Notes: generated from the letters alone by a model not told the origin. Positions 26,429 to 36,626 are shown, counted from the stretch's first letter. The stretch: 64,000 nt of DNA from Paracoccaceae bacterium (GCA_958296035.1 OY282431.1:2960037-3024036); one strand, 5' to 3'. Numbers and translations: made by a program.

Positions 26429-27364
26429 TTGGAGTTCATCGACAGGCAGGACTGCGAGCCGCTGCTGGACTGGAACGAACTGACCGACGCCATTGTTGCC
26501 GGGCATGAACGGCCGCGGGCGGTGATTGATGACAAGCTGCTGCAGCGGCGCAATCAGTCAATGCTGACCCGAATGGCATGGATTGACGGTCTCGGTGGAC
26601 TGGTCAAGACAGCGATGGTCTATCCGGACAATGCCTGGCGCCGATTGCCCACGGTCAACGGCACAGCCGTATTGTACGGCGACGATGACGGCATTCCGGA
26701 AGCGATGGTCGACTTCCATATGTTGACCAAGTGGAAGACAGCAGCCGACTCGGCATTGGCAACCAAGATATTGGGACCTCCACAGGCCAGCACAATTTTG
26801 ATTGTGGGTGCCGGTACCGTGGCCGAGTCCATGATTGAAGCCTATTCGGCAACACTGGGATGTCGGCAGTTCCAGTTGTGGAACCGTACCCGTGATCGCG
26901 CAATTCGCCTCGCTGCAAGAACTGAAGAACGCTGCTCGGTCGAGGTCGTCAGCGATCTGGAGACCGCCGTTGGCGAGGCCGACATCGTGTGCTGTGCGAC
27001 CATGTCCAGTTCTCCGATAATTCGCGGCGAATGGTTGAGTCCGGGAACCCATGTTGAATTGATCGGTTCCTTTACGCCATTTATGCGTGAAGCAGATGAC
27101 GAAGTGCTTCGCCGGGGGACGATATTTGTCGACAGTCGGGAAACAACCCTGAACCACATTGGAGAACTGAAGATTCCCCTCATCGAAGGCGTCATCGGCA
27201 CTGAAGACATCGGCGGGGACTATTATGACCTGTCAACCGGCAACTTCAGGCGCCGGAGTGGCGACGAGATCACCGTTTGCAAGAATGGCGGTGGAGCCCA
27301 TCTTGACCTCATGACGGCCAGCTACATCACCAGCAAGTGGCGGCGTTCGAGCCCCGACAATTGA
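26429..27364 (+). CDS. Ornithine cyclodeaminase / mu-crystallin family enzyme
   Basis: 311 residues from TTG 26429 (no ATG fits better). Family pattern: substrate-side Arg/Lys region (MLTRMAWIDGLGGLVKTAMV), GTAVLYGDDDGIPEAMVDF, then the Rossmann NAD(P) motif ILIVGAGTVAESMIEAYSA, WNRTRDRAIRLAA and the late SFTPFMREADDE and DSRETTLNHIGELKIPL. Members include ornithine cyclodeaminase, alanine dehydrogenase (archaeal), ketimine reductase and tauropine-type enzymes; the substrate cannot be fixed from sequence by eye. The convergent MFS gene follows after 11 bases. Confidence 0.85.
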   Translation: MEFIDRQDCEPLLDWNELTDAIVAGHERPRAVIDDKLLQRRNQSMLTRMAWIDGLGGLVKTAMVYPDNAWRRLPTVNGTAVLYGDDDGIPEAMVDFHMLTKWKTAADSALATKILGPPQASTILIVGAGTVAESMIEAYSATLGCRQFQLWNRTRDRAIRLAARTEERCSVEVVSDLETAVGEADIVCCATMSSSPIIRGEWLSPGTHVELIGSFTPFMREADDEVLRRGTIFVDSRETTLNHIGELKIPLIEGVIGTEDIGGDYYDLSTGNFRRRSGDEITVCKNGGGAHLDLMTASYITSKWRRSSPDN

Positions 27365-27375
27365 GTGAATATAAT

Positions 27376-28632
27376 TTACGCAGCAACGCGGCGTACCGAG
27401 AGCGGGCTTTCATTGATGGGCACGTGTACGAGGGCAGAGAATACCGCAATCGCGATGCCCAGCCACCAGACAAGGTCGTAGTTTCCGTAGACATCATAGA
27501 GAAAGCCACCGAGCCATACGCCAAGAAAACCGCCGAGCTGGTGCGAAAAGAAAATGATACCGTACAGCGTGCCCATGTAGCGCAGACCATAAATGTGTGC
27601 GATCAGGCCGCTGGTCAGCGGTACGGTGGCCAGCCATAGCGCCCCCATCACGACTGAAAACAGGATTACGCTCGTCGGTGTAATCGGAAACATGACAAAT
27701 ATCGTCGTGCCCAGGGCTCTTCCTGCATATATCGCAGCCAACAGATACTTGCGGGAATAGCTCTTGCCGAGCCAGCCGGCATAGATGGTTCCGGCAATGT
27801 TGGCGAGGCCGATGATCGAGATGGATAGTGCGCCGAGCGCAAATGTCGAGTCCACACCGACCGCGTTAAGCAGACTGTCTGGCGAGATGACACTGCAGAA
27901 CTCGGTCACAAATGCTGGAAAGTGCGCGGTAATCAGCGAAAGCTGATAACCACAGGAAAAGAACCCGACAAAGATCAGCGAGTAGGATGGATCCATACAG
28001 GCCTTGCGCAAGATACTCCCCAGACTTTCCTCAAGCTCCTTGCGGCTGGCCGGTTTGACCGAACGCATCATTGGAAGCGCAAAGAGGACAGAAAGGATCA
28101 CGGCAGCAAATATCAGGAACACCGATTGCCAGGCCATGAACCTGAGCAACAGTTCGGCGGTCGGGGCGCCAAAAACCTGGCCAGCAGAACCTGCTGCGGT
28201 CGCGATTCCAAGCGACAATGATCGATTCTCGTCCGAACTTGCGCGGCCGATGACAGCCAGCACGACGCCGAATCCTGTTCCGGCGATGCCGAAGCCGATG
28301 ACAAATTCCAGCATGTTGTGCGCCCAGGGCGTACTTGCGACACTCGACAGGACCAGTCCGCCGGCATAGAGGAAAGCACCAATAATGATTGCCAGCCGAT
28401 CACTGGTTTTTTCGGCGATAGCTCCGAAGATCGGCTGGCCTATGCCCCAGGCAAGGTTCTGTATGGCAATCGCCAGGGAGAACTCGGCGCGAGCCCAGCC
28501 AAACTCGTCGGCAACCGGGATCTGAAACACGCCAAAACTGGCGCGGATCGCAAAGCTGACGCAGATGACGATGCATCCAGCGATCAGTACCGGAGAAATC
28601 AGCCGGTTCTGCGGTCTGGAAAGACGTGACAT
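27376..28632 (-). CDS. MFS transporter
   Basis: 418 residues with twelve predicted membrane segments. Features: FGVFQIPVADEFGWARAEFS and FGAIAEKTSDRLAIIIGA (loop 2-3 motif A), long central loop (VKPASRKELEESLGSILRKA), and conserved GLRYMGTLYGIIFFSHQLGG near helix 10-11. This is the pattern of oxalate/formate-antiporter- and monocarboxylate-type MFS proteins. It likely moves an organic anion across the inner membrane. It converges with the cyclodeaminase-family gene, so the two may share a metabolic theme, but no shared transcript exists. Confidence 0.88.
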   Translation of the reverse strand: MSRLSRPQNRLISPVLIAGCIVICVSFAIRASFGVFQIPVADEFGWARAEFSLAIAIQNLAWGIGQPIFGAIAEKTSDRLAIIIGAFLYAGGLVLSSVASTPWAHNMLEFVIGFGIAGTGFGVVLAVIGRASSDENRSLSLGIATAAGSAGQVFGAPTAELLLRFMAWQSVFLIFAAVILSVLFALPMMRSVKPASRKELEESLGSILRKACMDPSYSLIFVGFFSCGYQLSLITAHFPAFVTEFCSVISPDSLLNAVGVDSTFALGALSISIIGLANIAGTIYAGWLGKSYSRKYLLAAIYAGRALGTTIFVMFPITPTSVILFSVVMGALWLATVPLTSGLIAHIYGLRYMGTLYGIIFFSHQLGGFLGVWLGGFLYDVYGNYDLVWWLGIAIAVFSALVHVPINESPLSVRRVAA

Positions 28633-29279
28633 TGTTACTGTGGTTGCAAGCCAATGGGAGAATGCTCACAGGCTCGACATCCGCTACCGCTGGAACTTCT
28701 GCCTGCCGATCAGACCCTATACTGCCTGCCTCTCCGGAACAACCTCGTTGCTTCCGCCTGCCGACGCCAGATTGTCAACGCCTCGATTCGGAGCCAGACC
28801 GAGCCATTGGCACGTAAAGGTCACGCCTGCGCGGCACGTACCGCGCCGCCGTCGTGATTCCGCATCCGGCTTTGACAACCCTGCTCACCCTTGGCGCTGC
28901 GCCAAACCTGTGCCGACAAACTTGTCCTGTCGGATTCAAATCCCGGCGACTGCCTCAACCGGCTGCAAGGCCTCAATGACGGTGGCGTTCTGGCTGCGGG
29001 CTATGGCATCGACGAGAAAATGTGGTTTTGCTCCGCCACCTGCCCCTTGTCCCATGGCATCAAGGTTGGATTCAATGCCCATTTGCCCTGCGGGCTCCGG
29101 TCAGCCAGATTGTTGCATCCCGTGTGCTCACGTTTCAATAGAACCATGCGCTCGGCGTTTGTCGACATATGGACAAGTTCCGATCTTATGCTTACTGCGA
29201 CGATGCAGGGGGACATGGACGCAGGTCTGCTCGTCGACCGTTAAAATCGCAGGGATGAGAGACAATCTCCGACTCGCTT
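28633..29279. other. Divergent intergenic region, no gene recognised
   Basis: About 650 bases between the MFS and zapE genes. A plus frame (28891-29244) of 117 codons exists but has no ribosome-binding site and no recognisable features. The promoters of both genes must lie here. Confidence 0.3.
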
Positions 29280-30350
29280 TTGAACATTTACACCGCGCAG
29301 GTTGCGGCAGGTCAGCTCAAGACGGATCCCTTCCAGCTTGATGCCCTCCGGAGGCTGGATTCTCTTAGATCACGCGTCTTGCTATCCGGCAGGAGCACAG
29401 GGGGTTTTTCCGGATTATTCAAGAAGAAGGCTGTACCGCCGCCTGTTGGGCTTTACATTTGGGGGAGTGTCGGGTGCGGGAAGACCATGCTTATGGACAT
29501 GTTTCATGCCGCTACGCCGGCTGCGAGTCTGAGAATACACTTTCTGGAATTCATGCAACAGGTTCATGATTCGCTGCATGATGTTCGCAAATCCAAGTCA
29601 AGGGACGCACTCGTGCCGGTTGCAGCACGCCTTGCCAAGGGTTGCAATCTGTTATGTCTGGATGAAATGCAGGTCGCTGACATTGCGGATGGAATGATCA
29701 TCGGCCGCCTTTTCGAGAAACTGTTCGAGCACGGCGTTGTCCTTTGCACAACATCGAACCGGCCGCCTGAAGACCTGTGTAAGGATGGCCTGAATCGGCA
29801 CTTGTTTCTTCCCTATATCGGGATCCTGAAGCAGAATGTGGAGGTCTATGAGTTCGGCAGCGACAGGGATCACAGGCAGGAAAGACTGGTCGGCGAGCAG
29901 TCCTACTTCTATCCTGCCGATGAGAGCACGGTGGAAACAATGGGCCAAATCTGGCACGACTTCTCGGGTGGCACCAGCAAGCAGCTGGTCATCCGGCTCA
30001 AGGGGCGCCAGATCATTCTTCCGGAGTTTTCCAACGGCGTCCTGAGATCTCATTTCTGGAACCTGTGCGGACAGCCGTTGGGGCCCTCGGACTTTCTGGC
30101 GGTCGCCAATGCCGTACGGGTTCTGATCCTTGAGGATGTGCCCCAGCTGTCCCGCACCAATTACAACGAAGCCAAGCGCTTCGTGATGCTGGTCGACGCC
30201 CTTTACGAGGCCGGTGTACGACTGATTATTTCGGCGGCGGCAAAGCCGGAAGATCTGTACATCGAGGGGGGAGGGTCGTTCGAGTTCGTCCGTGCTGCCT
30301 CCAGGTTACGCGAGATGCAGTCGGCCGACTGGGGTACGGGCTTGCGATAG
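29280..30350 (+). CDS. zapE: Cell division ATPase ZapE (AFG1 family)
   Basis: 356 residues from TTG 29280. P-loop WGSVGCGKTML (~61-71), RIHFLEFMQQVHD, Walker B LLCLDEMQVADIADGMI (~124) and the family block TTSNRPPEDLCKDGLNR then F. AFG1/ZapE proteins associate with the FtsZ ring or act as mitochondrial-type AAA+ ATPases. In alphaproteobacteria zapE often sits near mdh/suc genes, which are not seen here. The start codon is weak; a shorter start cannot be excluded. Confidence 0.9.
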   Translation: MNIYTAQVAAGQLKTDPFQLDALRRLDSLRSRVLLSGRSTGGFSGLFKKKAVPPPVGLYIWGSVGCGKTMLMDMFHAATPAASLRIHFLEFMQQVHDSLHDVRKSKSRDALVPVAARLAKGCNLLCLDEMQVADIADGMIIGRLFEKLFEHGVVLCTTSNRPPEDLCKDGLNRHLFLPYIGILKQNVEVYEFGSDRDHRQERLVGEQSYFYPADESTVETMGQIWHDFSGGTSKQLVIRLKGRQIILPEFSNGVLRSHFWNLCGQPLGPSDFLAVANAVRVLILEDVPQLSRTNYNEAKRFVMLVDALYEAGVRLIISAAAKPEDLYIEGGGSFEFVRAASRLREMQSADWGTGLR

Positions 30351-30454
30351 AGGTCGATAGGCATACCCGGGCAACGCAACTCTTGTGCACCAACGCCTGC
30401 TGCTGCGAGAAGTAGAATACAGGGGTCGATTTGAGATCAAGGTGTGCCGTCGCG

Positions 30455-30523
30455 GTAGAGCCGTCGGTTGCCCGACGCCCCCCTGCACGGATCTAGACGT
30501 GCGCGTTAACGCATCCGGCTCCT
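30455..30523 (-). other. Possible degenerate group II intron 3' end (domains V-VI)
   Basis: Minus strand: GAGCCGGATGCG-TTAA-CGCGCACGTC resembles domain V with several changes in its lower stem, followed by a hairpin CGTCGG-GCAA-CCGACG and CTCTACC, as at the 3' end of bacterial group II introns. It directly follows the ISKra4 fragment, as if an intron had inserted in that transposase gene and lost its body. Confidence 0.35.
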
Positions 30524-30962
30524 CCTTCGGTAAGCGGGCAGAATTGCCGCTCGCCACGGCGGCGGTAACAACTGCGATAGTAGTGCATTGGTCCCATCGT
30601 GGTCTTCACCTCGGTGCGTTGCACCCCCGACCGGTACCAGCGCTGACTCTTGTAGACGATGCGCTTGGCATCCGCATCGGCGGCCTCGACGGTGGCCCTG
30701 CGTAGGGCGCAGTCGAACTTCTCGAGTGCCGCCATTTCCGGTGCGGGCTGGTGCCCGTCAATGGCAGCACAGATCGGAACCGGCAGGCGGGCACGGATCT
30801 CGGGTTTCAGCACGCTGCTGTCCTCCGGCTGCTCGAACATCGCCTTGGGGGCAGCACTCTGGTCCAGCAGGAAGGCGTTTAGGGCGTTGATGAATTCGGC
30901 CTGGGGTGTTGTGGGCCAGTCGGCTGGCGAGGTTGCATAGAAGTGGTCATCGGGGATCCTCC
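30520..30962 (-). pseudogene. ISKra4-family transposase, N-terminal fragment
   Basis: DHFYATSPADWPTTPQAEF, CAAIDGHQPAPEMAALEKF and TTMGPMHYYRSCYRRRGERQ are the N-terminal part of ISKra4 transposases (T.GPV.Y.R..YRC..CG.. region). The catalytic part is missing: the frame passes into an intron-like end and stops at 30493. A C-terminal ISKra4 fragment lies at 31932-32231, in the wrong order to be the same copy. Confidence 0.65.
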
Positions 30963-31303
30963 TTCTAATGTTGTAATGTGCGTCAAATTCTACGGATTTT
31001 GGCACCGAAGGGAATCCTCGATTTTGTGTGCCGAACGCTGAAATGTGACAGAATTTTGAGAGCGTGGAAAAACTGTCACGCGGGGCATGAAAGAGGCCCA
31101 GAACGGGGGTTTGAAATGCCCGAATCAGTCGATTGGAGCTAAGGAGGGCAAATCCTTGCCGCGATACGAGATTTGCACCCCAGTTACAGATGTACACCCC
31201 CTATTTTACGATCCAAGATCTTGTGATACGGCGCGTATTGATATGCTCTGTGCATCTCCTTTTGAAGAATGAAAGGCTAAGACAATTTATCACTTGCCTA
31301 ACA

Positions 31304-31636
31304 ATGTTGGTCACGAAAATGCGTAACGAGCAAGTTGACATGGTGAACCAGTTAACGGCGGTAGTTTTCCAAAGAGAAGACCTTTGGGTAGCGATGTTCA
31401 TGGAAAAATACATCGGAACTCAAGGCAGGACCAAAAAGGAAGCCATTGATCGTCTTCGCATCGTCTACAGGGCTGAATTGGATCATTCAGTCACACTAAC
31501 CGGAAAGGCCTTTGGCGGCATAATGGAATCTCCGCGAGAGTATAGGGACAAGTTGGATAATGACCCGTCTGCGCAGAGAATTGTAATTCATGATAAAGAC
31601 TATTGCGATAACCAGGCATCGCTCTTAGCCGCGTAA
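31304..31636 (+). CDS. HicB-like antitoxin
   Basis: 110 residues from ATG 31304 (ATG 31319 or 31340 also possible). The core TAVVFQREDLWVAMFMEK then TQGRTKKEAIDRLRIVYRAE follows the HicB partial RNase H fold (.. W.A..PE....TQG.T.eEA...L). The C-terminal tail lacks a clear helix-turn-helix. The stop overlaps the next start as TAATG, the coupling seen in toxin-antitoxin pairs, but the partner is broken. Confidence 0.55.
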   Translation: MLVTKMRNEQVDMVNQLTAVVFQREDLWVAMFMEKYIGTQGRTKKEAIDRLRIVYRAELDHSVTLTGKAFGGIMESPREYRDKLDNDPSAQRIVIHDKDYCDNQASLLAA

Positions 31637-31888
31637 TGGCGCATCCGTTCCAATAATTTCCCAGTTTTGACGAGTTTAGCAAATGGCTAATTGATTCTGG
31701 CGGGCAAGTATATTCCATGCAAACCGAATGGGGGCTGGGGGCTGGCCACTCGATTTGTGGCTCCGGATGGAAAAGAAAATGCTATTCTGGCGGATCTGGA
31801 TCAAGACGAGTGCATTGGTCCCGACGACATTCGCAGACTTGAAACACGTCTCGGCATGACGTCTCCCTGGACAGTTTCCGGGTGCTAG
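31636..31888 (+). pseudogene. Decayed partner gene downstream of the HicB-like gene
   Basis: ATG 31636 overlaps the preceding stop. The frame reads MAHPFQ, meets TAA, and continues FPSFDEFSKWLIDSGG; an extra G near 31700 then shifts to the frame GKYIPCKPNGGWGLATRFVA... ending at TAG 31888. With one stop and one frameshift corrected it would give a ~84-residue protein. Family not recognised; position suggests the former toxin or co-regulator. Confidence 0.5.
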
Positions 31889-31931
31889 TCTGATATAGCG
31901 ACAACGCATGCCTCACATTGATCCCCACTTT

Positions 31932-32231
31932 CTAGGGCACGCCGGGACCGCCATCGGCCGCAAACTGAGCCTTCCTGTGGGCCATCAGTTGCGCCCACGC
32001 AGCATCAAATCGACCCGACTGCGCCAAAGACCGAAAGGTCAGTATCGCCTGCCCGCCGTCAATGCTCCACCGCATGCCGGAGCGCTTCATTCGCTGCGTC
32101 ACCATCGTCTTGTTCGCCGCCTCGACAACGCCCGACCCCACTGACAGCTTCTCGTCGCGCAACGCCCGGCAATGCATCCGCCCCCGGTTGGTCCGCACAT
32201 AGCCCCCGGCACCGTCTTCAACGCACGGCAA
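31932..32231 (-). pseudogene. ISKra4-family transposase, C-terminal fragment
   Basis: LSVGSGVVEAANKTMVTQRM, KRSGMRWSIDGGQAILTFRS is the highly conserved C-terminus of ISKra4 transposases, including the Glu of the DDE triad. The rest of the gene is absent. Confidence 0.8.
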
Positions 32232-32610
32232 GCCTCCCTTGTTGTTGGAAATAAATGCAAGGATCAGAGACTCGAACCAATATCCGAAAGCAACATCCCT
32301 GGATTGTGGCTACTTGTCGACAACTCCCGAGGTGTTGGCAACCTTTCTCCGGTTTCCCTTCTGCAACGTCCTGTGGTGTCCAACAACTCGGATTCCGGAA
32401 CTGGGGAAACAGGCCCTGGCAAGAGGGATGTCCTTCTTCCATTAACCTTGAGGCTATTGATTGTTCGGCGCAGCACTCCCGAGGACCTGGCCCTTATAAC
32501 ATTGGTGTCATGGACCTGTTACGCTGACTTCCGCACCTTGCCAACCTTGTCACACATTCAACCCAGGTGCCGTAATTGACCGAACACAGTATACGAGGAA
32601 GTCGCCACCA
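32232..32610. other. Stretch without recognised gene
   Basis: About 380 bases between the ISKra4 scrap and the DUF1998 fragment. Only short overlapping frames; nothing recognised. Confidence 0.3.
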
Positions 32611-34220
32611 TTAGGTACCCATGCCATGCAAGGCATCCCATGCATCAATCTTGTCGAGCACACTTCGGGTAGCTGTCGGAAGATTGCTGCGTATCAAAAG
32701 TTCGTTCTGAAGTATTGTTTGAATTGGACCGTTGCGCCCTGGCAGAATTGCGAGTTTTGGATCGGCAACGCGTCTCGGTGTTAGTGCTCCGGACAGCGCG
32801 ACAATAAATTTCTGACCACTAACTGTTTCCGCGAGAATTGGGACAGTTATGTTCTTGTTGCGCAAGCTTACAGCAACATCCTTCCGAAACTTCACTTGCT
32901 TAAGGGACTGTCGCTTTAGGTCACTATATAGAAGCGTTGTTAATGACCGTATTCGGGATTGACTAGTTTCAGGATCTTCGCCAGTAAGCAGGTGTCTCAC
33001 TAGTCCAGCGCCGACATGGCGGTCTAGCAGGGCATGTTCGAACTTGTTCTTGAAGCTTCGCAAGCACCGGTAGCAGGACGAGTCACAGTTTTCGGGGCAA
33101 TTCTCCATGAGTCTAAGCGTCTGCTCAAGCAGTTCTATTCCTTGATCGGCAAGTTGGCGAGAAAAGCCTGCACCACCTGGAAGAGTATCGTAGAGAAAAA
33201 TCTCTGCCTCATCACCAGTTTTGCCATCTGGAGTTAGGGCTGGGCGGAATTCGGCTACGATCTCGCGATGCTCAATCTCAAGCAATCGGCAGGCCGCAAT
33301 CGCAAGAGCCTCACTAACAGTTCTAAGAGCTACAATGGTCGAAGTGTGGACCGGAGTGAGGTCGACGTGGCGAGCCACTCGAAGCGAAAGGAGTGCGATG
33401 TCCGTGATGAAATCAGTTCCAAGAACGACATGCGTTATTTTACTGCCCTCGCATTCCTGACTGGATCGTTTCGCGGGAAAGGGTTTGCTGTGGGAGCCGA
33501 ATAAAGTTCTCGAAGGCTTCTTGCTCGCTTCAATTCGACCGCAATTGGTACAGTAAGTATATCCACCTTTCCTGGGTCCCGTATTCGACACCAGAAGATG
33601 TTCGCGCAATGGCAAGATTCGAACACGGTTGTTGACAATTCTCCAGTCGGAATCATCTCCGGGCGTACCCATTGTCAGCTTGGCGCGAGTAGCGTAGCTT
33701 GTTTCGGGAATTCCCTCGGAGGAGGTTTTCTCTTCGACATCAATCGGGTGCGCGAAGCCTGGGGGCCGAATCCAATTTCTTCCTGGACCAAATGTTTCCT
33801 TTGCTCCGCATGCTTCGCAGTCCCATTTTTCGTTTCTGGAATCCGTCGTGATTGGGAACGTCCTAGCAAAGCCGCATTCGCTGCACTCCATATATATTCT
33901 TCGCGATTGCCAAGCTTTGTAGCGACCGGCGTTATCCACTGAATAGATTGCACCAGATCTAAAGCACTTCCCAGATATCCACACCTGCTTGTCCGGTGCA
34001 TACTGCGTCAGGGCTACCGGCAGACTTTGCTGTGGCGCAAAGCGCATGATAGGTCGGAAGGGAGTGGAATGTTCGCGATCAAAAACGTGAAAAGTCGCAA
34101 CGTCTGTTGGAAAGGCATAACGAGGCAATTTTCCACAATACAGCAATTGATCAAGGAGTTTGTTGCTGGGGGCCTGCGGGTCCTCGCCCTGTCCAGAAAG
34201 GGGCGCAGTCTGCTTGACGA
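32611..34220 (-). pseudogene. C-terminal part of a DEAD/DEAH-type helicase with DUF1998
   Basis: About 535 codons. LLYCGKLPRYAFPTDVATFH, a four-cysteine cluster (CSECGF..CEACG), CTNCGR, then FLYDTLPGGAGFSRQLADQG and CPENCDSSCYRCLRSFKNKF are the DUF1998 hallmarks with a Cys-rich metal site (MrfA-like). Such C-termini end large helicases, including those of defence loci (DruE in Druantia; DrmB-type DUF1998 proteins in DISARM) and the repair helicase MrfA. The helicase motor itself is missing: upstream of ~34220 the sequence changes to a recombinase scrap. Which helicase it was cannot be decided here. Confidence 0.65.
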
Positions 34221-34461
34221 TCATTGTGAAGGCGAGTTCGCCGGGATCCTCAATCGGCGAGGCTTGCAAACCGGTTTCGGCAAGCCCTTCAACCCGACGA
34301 GGGTCAGGACAGTGCGTCGTAACCATGGCCTGAAGTCGCGCTATCAAAGGTTGCGCGTGCGCGGCCTACTGACGCCCGGCAAGCTGGCGGAACGGCTCTG
34401 CATCGCCCCATCGACGTTAAAGACCCGAATTATGGATAAGCGGGTCTATTGTTCACCTTGA
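34221..34461 (+). pseudogene. Serine recombinase, C-terminal scrap
   Basis: The plus frame reads GEFAGILNRRGLQTGFGKPF, NPTRVRTVRRNHGLKSRYQR, LRVRGLLTPGKLAERLCIAP, the C-terminal helix-turn-helix region of recombinase-family proteins. No catalytic domain precedes it; it replaced the 5' part of the DUF1998 helicase gene. Confidence 0.6.
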
Positions 34462-34624
34462 TGCCCGGTTTGTGCAAACTGCAGGTGACCAGACTGGACA
34501 GGGCTGGTGGCATGGCATGGCGCACGCGGCTGCGGCTGCGTTGGCGATTGTGGAGTGGAAAGACCGGTCGTCTTCATGGCGATGCCTGGTTTGCCCGGCG
34601 TGTAGGCGACCAGGCAGGACAGGA

Positions 34625-36626
34625 GTAGAGTCGAGGGGAGGCGCGCCCATCCGCAGGTCCGGGGAGTAGCCGTGCGCTGGCAGCTTTCGCCCTGTGCCAG
34701 TGCCTCAGTTCCGAACCGTAGATACGTTTCCTCACCCCCGCTCATCAAACCGGACGTGCAGTTTTCCCGCATCCGGCTTTCCGACGAGAACATGCTTTCG
34801 CTCCCGGCAGCATCTTCGTCTTCGGCACAAGGCGCAGCAAACCATAGTGATCCCACAACTGCTGCTCCGAAAAGCGCACATACTTCCCGGTCTGTACCTT
34901 GTGCTTGCGACACAGCCACCGTCGCAGCCGCCCGGCGGCATGCGCATCTATCGCCCTGTAGGACGGACTGACCTGTCCAAGACGGAAATACTGCGACCAG
35001 CCGGACAACATCCGGTTCAGCCGCTCCACCATCTCTTCAGCATCCTGTCCCACATGACGCCGATGCGTCTGCGCACTGATCCGACTGCAGATGCCCTGGA
35101 CGCTCGCCTTGCTCGGCCGGGTGCCAATGTAAGCCCCCCTGCCGTTGGGACGATAGTTGCGCCCAATGCGGTAGCCCAGAAACACAAATGAGTCCTCGGG
35201 ACACCGCAGGCATCGCGTCTTGTGCGGATTGATCGCCAGCTTCAGCTTGACCATCAGCCGCTCCGCCGCCGCCAGCATCTCTGCCGCCGGTGCACAACCC
35301 ACGATGCAGAAATCATCCGCATAGTTCACGATCTCCGCACTATAGCGCCAGGCATGGCCCAGCGCCTGCCAACCCAGTATGAAACGGCGCATATAGATGT
35401 TACTTAGAAGTGGAGAGATCGGCGCCCCTTGCGGGGTTCCCTTCTTCTCCTTGCGAGCCCGCCTCGTGCGGCACGTGCCGCCCTCGCCGTCATCCTCTTC
35501 TACCGGCATCTCCAGCCACGCCTTGATCAGTCCAAGCAGCCGCCCGTCGCTTATGCGACGGGCCACGCTCTTCATGAGCTCGGCATGCGGTATCTCGCCG
35601 AAATAGTTGGACAAGTCGCCATCTACGATCTCTCTATGCCCCGTGTTCAACAGACGATGGACACGGTTCACCGCATCCAGCGCACTGCGCCCCGGCCTGT
35701 AAGCATACTGCTCCGCTCGCAGATCCGCCTCGAAGATCGGCTCCATTACCAACAAAGCCGAGGTCTGGACGACCCGATCACGGATGCACGGAATGCCCAA
35801 GGGCCGGAACTTTCCGGGTTGCTTCTTCGGAATCAGAACACGACGGACCGCACGCGGCACATAGGTCCCGTCCCGAAGCTCGCTCGACAACTCCTCAAGC
35901 CAACCTTCCACACCGATCTCCTCGATGGCTTCGAAACTCTCACCATCAACCCCCGACACACCGCCATTGCGGCGGACCCGGTTATAGGCCTCATGAAGAA
36001 AGTCCATCCGCCAGACCTTGTCGATCAAGGCGTGAAAGCGCCGCTCGGGATCCGCCGTAGCGCTCGCATGTAGAGCAGTCTGGAGTTTCCGAACCCGTTG
36101 TGACCCTGCTAGGTTTTCACCAGTGGTCATGCCTTGCCTCCTTGTCTACTCTCTCTCGAAGTCAAGCCCCTTCCCTCCACCGGCATTACCCGGCTTCTCC
36201 GGTACTACGGGCCTGTCCGCCACCCTGCCGGCCCGGCCTGCCCCTCGCGGGGCGCCGGTTTGGTCTGTGCACAACCGCCAGACAGGGCTTCCCGTGTTGC
36301 GATGTCTATCCTCTTCCACACATGCCAGCGCCATTACCCCGGCGAGTACGAACCGGTGCCCTTGTCGCTTGCTTCCCGATCCGCCATCGGCCTTCCCCTC
36401 AACACAGTAGGGTCGGCTCTTGCATCACGCTTTTTCGAGGCCTGCTCGGCGTTCACTCACGTTCCGGCCTGCGTGGTCGCTGAGCTGCCTAACGCAGCCC
36501 TTTGCCACCAGAGTGCTTCAATCTACATCGTTACCTCCGTAAACCGCCCTGGCTGCTACCAACCGAAGCGACAATTGTTGCGCGGGATTCGCACCCGCTG
36601 GATAAACGCGCCTTAACACGGCGCAC
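34625..36626 (-). mobile_element. Complete group II intron (2002 bp)
   Basis: The 5' end is GTGCGCC at 36626 and the 3' end ...CTCTAC at 34625 (GUGYG...AY rule). Domain V is visible on the minus strand near 34740-34775 (AGCCGGATGCGGGAAAAC, then TGCACGTCCGGTT). Exon joining restores the IS982 frame (TTTCTGCACA + TCCTGTCC), which fixes both boundaries. It encodes a reverse transcriptase. A truncated copy lies at 12926-13530. Confidence 0.88.
34745..36130 (-). CDS. ltrA: Group II intron reverse transcriptase/maturase
   Basis: 461 residues from ATG 36130. RT motifs in order: DFLHEAYNRVRRNGGVSGVD, LIPKKQPGKFRPLGIPCIRD, VDGDLSNYFGEIPH, KGTPQGAPISPLLSNIY and the catalytic NYADDFCIVG. A maturase (X) domain with GWSQYFRLGQVSPSYRAIDA follows. 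No HNH endonuclease is seen at the C-terminus, which ends in domain V sequence, as in endonuclease-lacking bacterial intron classes. It promotes splicing and retrohoming. Confidence 0.92.
   Translation of the reverse strand: MTTGENLAGSQRVRKLQTALHASATADPERRFHALIDKVWRMDFLHEAYNRVRRNGGVSGVDGESFEAIEEIGVEGWLEELSSELRDGTYVPRAVRRVLIPKKQPGKFRPLGIPCIRDRVVQTSALLVMEPIFEADLRAEQYAYRPGRSALDAVNRVHRLLNTGHREIVDGDLSNYFGEIPHAELMKSVARRISDGRLLGLIKAWLEMPVEEDDGEGGTCRTRRARKEKKGTPQGAPISPLLSNIYMRRFILGWQALGHAWRYSAEIVNYADDFCIVGCAPAAEMLAAAERLMVKLKLAINPHKTRCLRCPEDSFVFLGYRIGRNYRPNGRGAYIGTRPSKASVQGICSRISAQTHRRHVGQDAEEMVERLNRMLSGWSQYFRLGQVSPSYRAIDAHAAGRLRRWLCRKHKVQTGKYVRFSEQQLWDHYGLLRLVPKTKMLPGAKACSRRKAGCGKTARPV

Noticed and set aside
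28891..29244. 117-codon plus frame upstream of zapE
   Set aside because: No ribosome-binding site, no recognisable composition or motif.
34745..36130. Reverse transcriptase considered as a retron or defence RT
   Set aside because: It lies inside an element with group II intron 5' and 3' ends and domain V, and exon joining restores the IS982 frame, so it is an intron maturase.
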